64,000 bases of DNA, from NCBI RefSeq assembly GCF_000376785.1, contig NZ_AQXX01000144.1:1-64000 (forward strand). Direction: 5' to 3'. Shown here in pieces: positions 54,330 through 62,879 of this stretch. Position 1 is the stretch's first letter. Every line of letters begins with the position of its first letter. The DNA comes from Hahella ganghwensis DSM 17046. Lineage in GTDB: Bacteria > Pseudomonadota > Gammaproteobacteria > Pseudomonadales > Oleiphilaceae. The notes beneath the pieces were generated by a model. That model worked only from the letters and a program-made list of their open reading frames with translations. It was not told where the DNA came from and did no database searches. The position numbers and the translations under genes were made by a program.

Positions 54330-54872
54330 ATGTCTCTAAAACATGCCATCCTGGCAATGCTGGATCTGGAAAAAGGTACCGGCTACGATATCGTTAAGCG
54401 ATTTAACCGCAGCATTGGCCATTTCTGGTCCTCATCTCATCAGCAGGTCTACAAAGAACTCCACAAACTTCATGATGACGGTCTGGTTGAGTATGAAGCA
54501 GTGGAGCAGGCAGGTAAGCCGGATAAGAAAGTGTATTTCCTCACGGATTCTGGGTTAAAAGCGTTGAAAGCCTGGGTCAGGCAACCGGCCAGGGCCTTCA
54601 AAATCAAGGAACCCTTATTGGTCAAACTGTTTGCCGGGCGCCATGGCGATAAAGATGAACTTCTGGATGAGCTTGCCCGTCATGAGAAGTTGCACCAGGA
54701 AACTGCGGAGCAGTACGCGGAACTGGAAGCCCAGATGGATCACCTGACTCCCCGGCAACGGAAAAAGTATCTGTTGCCCTATATGACGTTGAGATTGGGG
54801 ATTCATTTTGAAAAGGCATGGTTGACCTGGTTGGCGGAAGTGAGAAAAGTCGTCAAGGATGAACTGGATTAG
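54330..54872 (+). CDS. PadR-family transcriptional regulator
   Basis: 180 aa, full PadR size. N-terminal winged helix (HAILAMLDLEKGTGYDIVKRFNRSIGHFWSSSHQQVYKELHKLHDDGLVEYE, residues 5-55, with the K-x-Y-x-L pattern DKKVYFLT) and the C-terminal helical Vir_act_alpha_C-like domain (KEPLLVKLFAGRHGD, LEAQMDHL). Divergent from the FAD oxidoreductase, which it probably represses. The start has no strong ribosome site. Confidence 0.9.
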   Translation: MSLKHAILAMLDLEKGTGYDIVKRFNRSIGHFWSSSHQQVYKELHKLHDDGLVEYEAVEQAGKPDKKVYFLTDSGLKALKAWVRQPARAFKIKEPLLVKLFAGRHGDKDELLDELARHEKLHQETAEQYAELEAQMDHLTPRQRKKYLLPYMTLRLGIHFEKAWLTWLAEVRKVVKDELD

Positions 54873-55009
54873 GGAGCTATCATACTTAGCCCAGGGCGTA
54901 TAAGTATCCTCACCAAAGCTTATCTTTAGTCGGTGCTTTGTCAGAAAGGCGACAAATCGACGACTCCTGATTTTTTATACTCTGTTCGATATAGAGGAGG
55001 AGTTGTCTG

Positions 55010-55543
55010 ATGAAAACACTTGTTGATCACCTTTCCCAATACGCCGATTATCATCGTGATCGTCGTAATATCGCCACGCATTTTGTCGGGATACCGATGA
55101 TTGTCTTTGCCGTGGCTGTGCTGCTTTCCCGACCCGTTTTCAATGTTGCAGACTTCCCTCTGACGGTTGCCCTGCTGCTGGCATTAGCTACCAGTAGCTT
55201 CTATCTGCGTTTGCATCTGGGTCTGGGAGTTCTGATGTCCGTCTTTATGGCACTGTCAGTCTGGGGAGGTTTTGTCATCGCGGCGGCAAGTACCGGGATC
55301 TGGCTATCCACGGGTATTGGGCTATTCGTTGTCGGTTGGATTGTCCAGTTTATCGGTCATTACTACGAAGGCAGAAAACCTGCATTTGTGGATGATCTTG
55401 TCGGATTGGTGGTAGGGCCCCTCTTTGTGGTGGTGGAATGGCTTTTCATGTTGGGGCTGATGAAAGACCTTCAGAAAGCGATTGAAGAACGGGTTGGGCC
55501 GACTCGTATCAATGCCGCATCAAAAACTCCTCATCAGGTCTGA
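55010..55543 (+). CDS. Mpo1-like (DUF962) membrane protein
   Basis: 177 aa, about four transmembrane helices. Family motifs with metal-binding His: YHRDRRNIATHFVGIPMIVFA at 14-34 and VQFIGHYYEGRKPAFVDDLVGLVVGPLFVV near 115-145. In yeast Mpo1 is an iron-dependent dioxygenase for alpha-oxidation of 2-hydroxy fatty acids; bacterial members are presumed similar. AGGAGGAG lies 8 bp upstream. Single gene. Confidence 0.9.
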   Translation: MKTLVDHLSQYADYHRDRRNIATHFVGIPMIVFAVAVLLSRPVFNVADFPLTVALLLALATSSFYLRLHLGLGVLMSVFMALSVWGGFVIAAASTGIWLSTGIGLFVVGWIVQFIGHYYEGRKPAFVDDLVGLVVGPLFVVVEWLFMLGLMKDLQKAIEERVGPTRINAASKTPHQV

Positions 55544-55627
55544 TTTCTGCGCGAAACTCCTGGTAACTCATGAGAAATCCGGGTTAGGCTCCCACAATAA
55601 AAATGATAACAGGGAGCCCCACCCCGC

Positions 55628-56344
55628 ATGACCGCCCCACAGCGACCAACGGATTGTCTCGATCTGCTTAACACTGGCATCTGGTTCCAGAATCTGCCTG
55701 AACTTTTGAAAAACAGCCTGCTACAAATGTCAGCAATACGTCCGCTGGCCTCGGGAGAACATCTTTTCGAACGTGGTGATCATCCAGATGGAATATACGC
55801 CGTCATACAGGGGGCCTTGCGGGTCAGTGGCGTACGTGAGGACGGGAAAGAAGCCATTCTGACGTTTGTTGAGCCACCTAACTGGTTTGGGGAAATCGCT
55901 CTGTTTGATGGCCAGTTACGTACCCACACGGCCATTGCCGAAGGGCCGGTGACAGTACTCCATGCCCCGCAGAAAAAATTACACCGACTGCTGGAACAAA
56001 AACCTGAACACTGGCGGGATTTTGGTCTTTTGCTGTGTAACAAGCTCCGCTTTGCCTTTCTCGCGTTGGAAGACACTGCTTTATTCAGTGCATCAGAGAG
56101 ATTGGTCAGACGCCTGTTGATGATGTCGGAAGGGTATGGAGAATGGACAGGGAAATCCCGTCGGGTTATCAGTCTGCACCAGGAACAACTTGGGATGATG
56201 CTTGGAATTTCTCGGCAGACGACGAACCAGATACTGAAGAACCTGGAATCCCAGGGGATTATTGCCCGGTCCTATGGCGAAATTGAAATACTGGATCCCG
56301 GCCGCTTGCGGGCATTGACCGGCGGAGAACTCAAAATACGTTAA
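55628..56344 (+). CDS. Crp/Fnr-family transcriptional regulator
   Basis: 238 aa. Cyclic-nucleotide-like beta-barrel (about 30-140: GEHLFERGDHPDGIYAVIQGALRVS, FGEIALFDGQLRTHTAIAE), then a winged helix (HQEQLGMMLGISRQTTNQILKNLESQGII, about 185-215). Without the N-terminal cysteine cluster of FNR it is not an oxygen sensor of that kind. Regulon unknown. Convergent with the CBS-domain gene. Confidence 0.9.
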   Translation: MTAPQRPTDCLDLLNTGIWFQNLPELLKNSLLQMSAIRPLASGEHLFERGDHPDGIYAVIQGALRVSGVREDGKEAILTFVEPPNWFGEIALFDGQLRTHTAIAEGPVTVLHAPQKKLHRLLEQKPEHWRDFGLLLCNKLRFAFLALEDTALFSASERLVRRLLMMSEGYGEWTGKSRRVISLHQEQLGMMLGISRQTTNQILKNLESQGIIARSYGEIEILDPGRLRALTGGELKIR

Positions 56345-56367
56345 GGCACCGCGTTTGATCCACAGAA

Positions 56368-56390
56368 GCCGGTGATGCCGGTAGTTTTTT
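56368..56390 (+). terminator. Weak terminator after Crp/Fnr gene
   Basis: Short G/C stem (GCCGG ... CCGGT region) followed by TTTTTT, 24 bp after the stop. The stem is short, so confidence is limited. Confidence 0.45.
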
Positions 56391-56403
56391 ATCCAAATGA
56401 ATA

Positions 56404-56811
56404 TTATCTGGGACGTGATATTTGTTTACACATCTCCCGCAGGATAATGCGCCTGGAGATTACCCCCATCACCCGCTGGCGCTCATCAACGACGGGATAG
56501 ATCTTGGGCTTGTGCTGCTGCATCATGCTGGCAAGATCCAACAGGTTGTCATCGGTTTTGGCGGCCAGAACCTCCTTACGCATAATGTCTGAAACCGTGG
56601 CAGCTCGGTCGGCGTAGTACATTACCTGACTGACAGTTCCCAGGCAGTCCTGTTCTGAAATCCAGCCTATCAGAGCTCCTTCGCCATTGACGACGGGCCC
56701 TCCGATTAATTCATTCTGTACCAGGTTCATCGCCGCCTCGACCACGGGCATTTCCGGGGTAAAGGAGACGAACTTGCGGCTCATGCAATCACTGACCTTC
56801 AGGTTTTCCAT
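56404..56811 (-). CDS. CBS-domain protein
   Basis: 135 aa from ATG 56811 (GTGGAG 7 bp before it); the frame extends to 56868. Two CBS domains form a Bateman module: VSDCMSRKFVSFTPEMPVVEAAMNLV and VSDIMRKEVLAAKTDDNLLDLASMM, the second ending VVDERQRVMGVISRRIILREM. It is expected to bind adenosine nucleotides and act as an energy-state sensor; no effector domain is attached. Confidence 0.9.
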   Translation of the reverse strand: MENLKVSDCMSRKFVSFTPEMPVVEAAMNLVQNELIGGPVVNGEGALIGWISEQDCLGTVSQVMYYADRAATVSDIMRKEVLAAKTDDNLLDLASMMQQHKPKIYPVVDERQRVMGVISRRIILREMCKQISRPR

Positions 56812-56976
56812 AAAGATTCTCCACTCGCTGATATTGAAATACATACTGGTAATGTAGGAGTAATGCAAAAAACAGGTCAGGTAGTGTAGGTGGCGGAATA
56901 AGCTTTTTATTTCAAAGGGTTGTTACGAAAGGGACGAAGATAGATCAGCGCATGACAGTCCTGGTGTGTGCTAATG

Positions 56977-57015
56977 TGGTGCGCTATGTCTTTCTCCAAT
57001 GAAAATAGCGCACCA
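56977..57015. repeat. 11-bp perfect inverted repeat between AKR and CBS genes
   Basis: TGGTGCGCTAT (56977-56987) and ATAGCGCACCA (57005-57015), spacer 17. Both flanking genes are on the minus strand. No T-run follows the minus-strand hairpin, so a regulatory or REP-like role is as likely as termination. Confidence 0.55.
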
Positions 57016-57076
57016 TGATGAATCTACTGATGAGGGAGAAAATTGCCTCTACGACCAGAAATAGTGCGTTGCAAAA

Positions 57077-58069
57077 TTATTGATTAAGCAACCTCATGGC
57101 CATTTCCGGATAACGTGATCCCTGCACCATTTCTTTGGGGAAGTCCTGCATGATTTTCGCCAGTTCTTCATTTGAAAGAGTGATCTCAACTGCTCCGGCG
57201 TTCTCTTCCAGACGTGACACCTTCCGAGTTCCGGGGATAGGGACCAGGTCTGGCTGTTGATGGAGCAACCAGGCAAGGGCCAACTGAGCTGTCGTGCACC
57301 CCTTGGATTCTGCCAACTCTTCAACCCGCTCGACCAGTGCCAGATTTCTTTGGAAGTTTTCCTCTGAAAATCTGGGGTTGGTCAATCGCCAATCGTTTTC
57401 TTCAAATGCTTCTCTGTTCCTGTAGGTACCGGTCAGAAAACCGCGCCCCAGGGGACTATAGGCAACCGGGCTGATACCAAGCTCCCGACAGGTCGGTAAG
57501 ACTTCATCTTCAAGCTCCCTTGTCCACAGTGAATACTCGCTCTGAAGCGCTGTAATCGGATGAACGGTATTAGCCCTTCTGAGAAGTCCGGCATTCGCCT
57601 CGGACAATCCGATATGCCGGATCTTACCTTCCTTTACCAGATCAGCCATGGCTCCGACGGTGTCTTCAATAGGAACTGTGGAGTCCATTCGGTGTTGATA
57701 GTAAAGATCAATATGATCAACCCCCAGACGTTTCAGGCTGTCTTCACAGGATTGACGTACGTAATCAGGGTGACCGCTGACGCCGAGAAATTGACCTTCG
57801 TCATCGCGCTTTATGCCGAACTTGGTGGCCAGTACCACATCATTACGTCGTCCGGATTCTTTTAACACTTTACCTAGGAGCTGCTCGTTAGTATGGGGGC
57901 CGTACATGTCGGCGGTATCCCAGAAATTGATTCCGATATCCAGCGCTTTCAGCAATGTGTCAGTGGAAGACTGGTCATCCTTATGTCCATAGAAATCGGA
58001 CATTCCCATACAACCAAGCCCGATGGCAGAAACTTCCAGTCCAGATAAACCCAGTTTGCGTGTTTTCAT
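57077..58069 (-). CDS. Aldo/keto reductase (AKR13-like)
   Basis: 330 aa from the ATG at 58069, with GAGG 7 bp before it (a second in-frame ATG is 6 bp upstream). NADPH-dependent reductase of the TIM-barrel AKR family. Catalytic tetrad seen as DTADMYG (Asp, Tyr), VLATKFG (Lys) and YYQHRMD (His). [15 protein letters not shown]-type opening and [15 protein letters not shown]-type end are those of the YghZ/AKR13 group. Divergent from an AraC regulator, likely its controller. Confidence 0.93.
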   Translation of the reverse strand: MKTRKLGLSGLEVSAIGLGCMGMSDFYGHKDDQSSTDTLLKALDIGINFWDTADMYGPHTNEQLLGKVLKESGRRNDVVLATKFGIKRDDEGQFLGVSGHPDYVRQSCEDSLKRLGVDHIDLYYQHRMDSTVPIEDTVGAMADLVKEGKIRHIGLSEANAGLLRRANTVHPITALQSEYSLWTRELEDEVLPTCRELGISPVAYSPLGRGFLTGTYRNREAFEENDWRLTNPRFSEENFQRNLALVERVEELAESKGCTTAQLALAWLLHQQPDLVPIPGTRKVSRLEENAGAVEITLSNEELAKIMQDFPKEMVQGSRYPEMAMRLLNQ

Positions 58070-58266
58070 TGTCATACCTCGCCTGTTTGCTGTTGTACAT
58101 GTCGACCTCGTCGACGAACTTTTTCAGTATGTCGAAGGTGAGCGGGAGGGTAATAATCAAGAACTCCGGGAAACATGCCTATTCCTACAAAGTTATCGAT
58201 CTGCACTGGGCTTAAACCCTTCCAGTTGCGCATAATGCTACGATCTGCTGGAGAGTCGCCCTGTAC

Positions 58267-58292
58267 CTCAGAGATTTCTGTGCACCTCTGAG
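58267..58292. promoter_or_regulatory. Inverted repeat upstream of araC-type gene
   Basis: CTCAGAG (58267-58273) and CTCTGAG (58286-58292), spacer 12, between the divergent aldo-keto reductase and AraC genes and 39 bp before the AraC start. A possible operator of this pair. Confidence 0.35.
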
Positions 58293-58330
58293 TTAGTAGA
58301 GAAGAATTACGTAAATGGAGAATAGTCACT

Positions 58331-59239
58331 ATGGACATGTTGACCCTTGATCGTCCACCGAGAACGATGCTGGCAAAAATGCTGGAGAAGCATATGCCGG
58401 AGGACGGAAAAGTGCAGACTTCCGTTCCGGGTCTCTGGTTGATTCGGAGTGCTCATACGAACCAGAGGGGGCCGGTGGTCTATGAACCCAGTCTCTATGT
58501 CGTGGCTCAGGGGAGTAAGTGCGCCTACTTTGGTCGGGAGACCTATTCCTATGATGCTCTCAACTTTCTGCTTCTGACGGTTCCCTTGCCACTGGAAGCC
58601 CAGGTCGTCCGGGCGTCGCCGGATGAGCCCTATCTTGCTGTGCGTCTTGAACTGGATATGAATATGGTGACGGAATTGTTGATGGAGCTCGACCAGGGCG
58701 TGAAGCCGGTTAGTGATATCGTTTTACGTGGGATATGCTCCTCCCGTCTTGATTCAGAAATGAGCGACGCTGTCCTGCGTCTGGTGAAGACCCTGGAAAG
58801 CGGCCCGCGTTCCAGAATATTGGGCCCGATTGTTACCCGGGAAATTCTGTTTCATTTATTACAGGGCGAGCTGGGCCACATCCTGCGCTCTTTTGCTCGA
58901 CAGGATCGCCATAATCATCAGGTCGCCAGGGTGCTTCAGTTTATCCAGAAGAATTATGCCCAGGCTCTTGAGGTCAATGACCTGGCATTATTGGCGAACA
59001 TGAGTTCCTCCTCGTTTCATAACCACTTCAAAACCGTGACGGGATATTCTCCTCTGCAATACATCAAGAGCCTCCGTCTACATGAGGCTCGTCGGATGAT
59101 TCAGCAGGAAACCCAGAGCGTCAGTGATGCCGCCTACAGAGTGGGTTATGTCAGTGCCTCTCAGTTCAGTCGTGAATACAAGCGGATGTTTGGCGAAACT
59201 CCCAGCAGGGATGGAGTCGGGTGGTCAATTCTTAGATAG
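58331..59239 (+). CDS. AraC-family transcriptional regulator
   Basis: 302 aa. N-terminal AraC-type ligand domain (LWLIRSAHTNQRGPVVYEPSLYVVAQGSK) and C-terminal double helix-turn-helix (VNDLALLANMSSSSFHNHFKTVTGYSPLQYIKSLRLHEARRM, VSDAAYRVGYVSASQFSREYKRMFGETPS, residues about 215-300). The N-terminal style matches regulators that lie divergently to aldo/keto reductases, as here. Ligand unknown. Confidence 0.92.
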   Translation: MDMLTLDRPPRTMLAKMLEKHMPEDGKVQTSVPGLWLIRSAHTNQRGPVVYEPSLYVVAQGSKCAYFGRETYSYDALNFLLLTVPLPLEAQVVRASPDEPYLAVRLELDMNMVTELLMELDQGVKPVSDIVLRGICSSRLDSEMSDAVLRLVKTLESGPRSRILGPIVTREILFHLLQGELGHILRSFARQDRHNHQVARVLQFIQKNYAQALEVNDLALLANMSSSSFHNHFKTVTGYSPLQYIKSLRLHEARRMIQQETQSVSDAAYRVGYVSASQFSREYKRMFGETPSRDGVGWSILR

Positions 59240-59368
59240 TCAAGGTCAAAGGCTCCTGACACAAATTGTCAGTAGAACCACACCAGCCCGTTGAAGCCTT
59301 GGCAGTTGGGTATGACAATGCTTGGATATATGACTCATTAACTAATACGACAGAGCCTGCAAGGAGGA

Positions 59369-59833
59369 ATGATGACTAAATCAGTGAAACCCATACCGGA
59401 TGGTTACCACCAGGTGACTGCGTATCTGGTTGTTAAAGGCGCGGCGGAAGCCTTAACTTTCTATCAAAAAGCCTTTGGTGCCATTGAGAGAATGCGGTTT
59501 ACCACACCTGCTGGAACCATTGGACATGCTGAGATCATGATTGGTGAATCCTGTGTGATGCTGGCAGATGAGTATCCTGAAATGAATTGCATCGGACCAA
59601 AGACACTTGGAGGGACATCTGTCAGTCTGATGGTATATGTCGAGGACGTGGATCACTTTGTCGAACGGGCTGTCAACGCGGGAGCAAAGGTTCTGCGTCC
59701 GGTCCAGGACATGTTCTACGGTGACCGCACCGGCACTCTGGAGGATCCGTTTGGCCACCAGTGGCATATAGCAACCCATATTGAAGATCTGACTCAGGAA
59801 GAGTTGGAGGAGCGGGCAAAAAGCCACATGTGA
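59369..59833 (+). CDS. VOC/glyoxalase-fold protein, PhnB-like
   Basis: 154 aa. Two-beta-alpha-beta-beta-beta repeats of the vicinal oxygen chelate fold: GYHQVTAYLVVKGAAEALTFYQKAFGA (first metal ligand region), HAEIMIGESCVMLADE, TSVSLMVYVEDVDHFVERAVNAGA and DPFGHQWHIATHIEDLT. PhnB-like members are of unknown reaction. AAGGAGG lies 8 bp before the start. Follows the AraC gene by 129 bp on the same strand, but probably has its own promoter. Confidence 0.9.
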   Translation: MMTKSVKPIPDGYHQVTAYLVVKGAAEALTFYQKAFGAIERMRFTTPAGTIGHAEIMIGESCVMLADEYPEMNCIGPKTLGGTSVSLMVYVEDVDHFVERAVNAGAKVLRPVQDMFYGDRTGTLEDPFGHQWHIATHIEDLTQEELEERAKSHM

Positions 59834-59977
59834 AGGGCACGGGGTGTGTCAGGGGGCGGAGGGACATATAGGGAATCAAGAAAAGACTGGTGCAGCATTT
59901 TCCTTTGGGAATCCGCTTCCGGTTGCAGCTTTGGAATATCCGGTTAGCATTACAGTAAGACCATAGCCGCGAGATCA

Positions 59978-60841
59978 ATGATGATTGGATCCATCAGTGC
60001 CAAACTGTACTCGGACAACCCGACTGAAACTCTCTATCACTATACGTCTTACACCGGACTGATGGGGATCGTGGAATCGAAGGCAATCTGGGCGGGTGAC
60101 ATACGGTATATGAACGATGCGGCGGAGCTGCGTCATACTGCTGATTTGATCAAACAGGAAACAGCCCGCCGGATCAGTGATGGTCACGATAACCCCGTGT
60201 TGCTGAACAGCTTTTTTGACTGGGTGTCACATCGTATTACTAATGGGCATATGCTGTTCGGTGCTTCTTTCCGGGCGAACGGTAATCTGCTGAGCCAGTG
60301 GCGGGGGTATAGCACCCATGGCAAGGGGGTCAGTATCGGGTTCTCCCCGGACCATATTCTGGATTGCGCCAACCAACAGAAGTATCAGGTAGGTCGGTGC
60401 CTATACGATCCCGCGGCACAGCAGAATCTAATTTCCGATGTGCTGGATTCAGTAGAGACGCTGGCGGCGACCAGTACGGATAATTCGGCCAGTTACCTGG
60501 ACCTGTTTACCTGTATCGAAGAGGATCTGCTCCGGATAGCGGCCATTCTGAAGCATCCTTCTTTTCAGGAAGAAGACGAATGGCGGATCGTCTCGCCTGT
60601 AGTGACCGATTTTATGACTTCGTCAGTCAAGTTTCGTCAGGGCACTTCGATGTTGGTGCCATATCAGGAGTTCAGCCTGAAAGATGCAGCGAATGGCAGG
60701 ATACCCCTTGAGCATATCTTTTTGGGACCGACACCTAATATGGAATTATCCATGAATTCGTTGAGCCTTTATTTAACCAAAGAGGGTATATTGCCGGTAC
60801 GGGGCCTGAGTTATTGCCAGATCCCCTACCGGCTGCGTTGA
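59978..60841 (+). CDS. DUF2971 family protein
   Basis: 287 aa. The opening LYHYTSYTGLMGIVESKAIWAGDIRYMNDAAELRH is characteristic of DUF2971, and SFRANGNLLSQWRGYSTHGKGVSIGFS and EDEWRIVSPV also fit. The function is unknown; members appear scattered in accessory regions, sometimes near defence genes, and the opening H-Y-T resembles ADP-ribosyltransferase-like folds, both recollection only. No signal peptide. No partner gene is evident. Confidence 0.85.
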   Translation: MMIGSISAKLYSDNPTETLYHYTSYTGLMGIVESKAIWAGDIRYMNDAAELRHTADLIKQETARRISDGHDNPVLLNSFFDWVSHRITNGHMLFGASFRANGNLLSQWRGYSTHGKGVSIGFSPDHILDCANQQKYQVGRCLYDPAAQQNLISDVLDSVETLAATSTDNSASYLDLFTCIEEDLLRIAAILKHPSFQEEDEWRIVSPVVTDFMTSSVKFRQGTSMLVPYQEFSLKDAANGRIPLEHIFLGPTPNMELSMNSLSLYLTKEGILPVRGLSYCQIPYRLR

Positions 60842-60875
60842 TTCTACAAGATCAACATGAGCACCATTGATGCTT

Positions 60876-61886
60876 CTACAGATCCTCGTTCGAGGAACGC
60901 TTGCTCTGTGTTGCGGCGATCAGTTGCGTTTCAATTGCCTGCCAGTCCAGGTGCGTGTCATGAATAATTTCCAGTCTTGAGGTTTGGCCCTCAGCGAGAG
61001 AAGATGTCGTGATAACACCGTCTTCTGCGTTGATGCTCAGCCAGCTTTCACTTGTATGTAAAACCGCTTTTGCACGGATTGCACCGAGACCATATAGCAG
61101 AGATAGAACCTGAACCGGGTCAAACTGATAGCTGTCAGGGAAAATCCAGCCACAGGCGTGGTAGCCACTTTCAGAACGTTGTTTACGGACAATTTCTTTT
61201 ACGCTGGCAGATGGAAGATCCATCACCGACAGCACTCCCTGATGCTGCAGTGGAGCATGCTCCTGACGCGCCTGCTCAGCGGCCATATGATTTAGCAGGC
61301 TTGGGTCCAGATTGCCCTGGCTTATTTGAGCACTGATCGCCTCTCGGCCGGTTGATGCATCGACCTGACGCTTCCATTTCTCGAATCTCTCAAGATCCTC
61401 TGGGGTACACAAATCTGTTTTTGCGGCGACCAGGACGTCAGAGATTAGAGCCTGCTTTCTGAAGATGTCATTTTCCAGGTATTTGGACTGAGTCAGCTTG
61501 CGGGGATCCACCAGGGTGATGCTGGCCCGTAATTCCAGCAGGGGCTGGTAGAACTCACCGCGTAAGATAGAAATGATCTCGTCAGGGTGGCCGAGGCCGG
61601 AGGGTTCTATCAATAGTCGATCCGGTTTTTGACTTAGCAGCATATTCAAGCCGATCTGCATGGGTAATCCATTCACACAACACATGCAGCCCCCCGGAAC
61701 TTCCCGGACCAGAGCCCCCTGGTCGGCCAGCATGGCTCCGTCGATACCAACGTCGCCGAACTCGTTGACAAGAACCGCCCAGGTTTCGCCTTCCGGCTTA
61801 GTTGCCAGGAGATGTCGGACGGTGGTTGTTTTTCCGACACCAAGAAAGCCAGTGATGATATTGGCAGGAATTACTTTGTCTGACAT
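60876..61886 (-). CDS. CobW/YjiA-family GTPase metallochaperone (G3E)
   Basis: 336 aa. Walker A in ITGFLGVGKTTTVRHLL, the NEFGDVGIDGAML switch, the metal motif GGCMCC (CxCC) and the base-recognition AAKTDLC. C-terminal CobW_C part (SGYHACGWIFPDSYQFDP). These G3E GTPases insert or deliver zinc, cobalt or nickel to targets. The metal is not readable here. Single minus-strand gene before a GntR regulator. Confidence 0.92.
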   Translation of the reverse strand: MSDKVIPANIITGFLGVGKTTTVRHLLATKPEGETWAVLVNEFGDVGIDGAMLADQGALVREVPGGCMCCVNGLPMQIGLNMLLSQKPDRLLIEPSGLGHPDEIISILRGEFYQPLLELRASITLVDPRKLTQSKYLENDIFRKQALISDVLVAAKTDLCTPEDLERFEKWKRQVDASTGREAISAQISQGNLDPSLLNHMAAEQARQEHAPLQHQGVLSVMDLPSASVKEIVRKQRSESGYHACGWIFPDSYQFDPVQVLSLLYGLGAIRAKAVLHTSESWLSINAEDGVITTSSLAEGQTSRLEIIHDTHLDWQAIETQLIAATQSKRSSNEDL

Positions 61887-61974
61887 GGAAATATTCCTTA
61901 ATCCGGATCGACGAAGGGCTGCTCAGGTTACAGGATTGCCTGGGCAGCCCGGGTACTCCGGAAACGCTTAAGGA

Positions 61975-62787
61975 TCAGTTGGACGTGTCCTGGTCCAGCA
62001 TTTGCGATACATGAGTAACGCTACGGATTTCCGCCACAAAGTCGTAGGCGTCTCCGGGGAAATATGAGCGCGTGAACTCTACCGGAACTCCGTCATCAAG
62101 CAAACCTAGACGTTCGATATATAGCACAGCACTGTCTACGGGAATTTCCAGCAACTGCGCGCGTTTCTCATCAATCGATATGGCACGTAACCGCTGCAGT
62201 GCCTTAACCGGACGTATTCCGTTAACGGTGAGGGCATCATAAAGTGAGTGAGTCACCTCGAAAGGGTTGTCCAGAAAGCGTCTTGGAATGGTGGCGGTTT
62301 CCAAAGCCATTGGCTTGTCATCTGCCAGTCGCAGGCGGTAAAAACGTACCACTTCATCTTCTGGCGTCAGCTGCAGCGCTCTCAGTTCATCTTCGTGAGG
62401 CATTCCGACAGATCTGTCCAGCCAGCGGGAACCGGGCTTTTTGGAACGCTCCCGCATGATTTCAGAGAAGCTTTTAAGGTAATTCAGTGGTTGCTCAACC
62501 CGGTCGGCAACAAAGGTGCCGGCCCCCTGACGCTGGGTAAGGATACCTTCCTCCACCAGGTCATCAATGGCGCGCCTGACCGTTACCCGGGAAACCCCCA
62601 TGACGGAAGCGATCTCTCTTTCGGCGGGAACCACATCTCCTGGTCTGAGTACATCTTTCTCAACGGCTTCGCGAATTTTTCTCTGCAGTTGCAGATAAAG
62701 CGGCGCCGTGTGACGGGAAAGGTCATCGGGTGTTCCGAATATCTGGCTGATATAGGGATGGATAATCTGTTGTTCAGGTTTATTCAT
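61975..62787 (-). CDS. GntR-family regulator with UTRA domain
   Basis: 270 aa. Winged helix PAEREIASVMGVSRVTVRRAIDDLVEEGILTQRQGAGTFV (about 52-92) and a UTRA effector domain (RFYRLRLADDKPMALETATIPRRF, VPVEFTRSYFPGDAYDF), the HutC subgroup, which binds small sugars, amino-sugars or histidine-type ligands. It lies 92 bp from, and downstream of, the sugar-type ABC ATPase gene on the same strand, so it probably regulates that transporter. Confidence 0.92.
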   Translation of the reverse strand: MNKPEQQIIHPYISQIFGTPDDLSRHTAPLYLQLQRKIREAVEKDVLRPGDVVPAEREIASVMGVSRVTVRRAIDDLVEEGILTQRQGAGTFVADRVEQPLNYLKSFSEIMRERSKKPGSRWLDRSVGMPHEDELRALQLTPEDEVVRFYRLRLADDKPMALETATIPRRFLDNPFEVTHSLYDALTVNGIRPVKALQRLRAISIDEKRAQLLEIPVDSAVLYIERLGLLDDGVPVEFTRSYFPGDAYDFVAEIRSVTHVSQMLDQDTSN

Positions 62788-62879
62788 GGCCTGTTTTTAC
62801 TATTGTCCCCATGTAAGGCTGGCTCTGCGTAAAGACACACTGGTCGTTTCAGCAGAACCCCACGTTGTCGTTTCACCTA

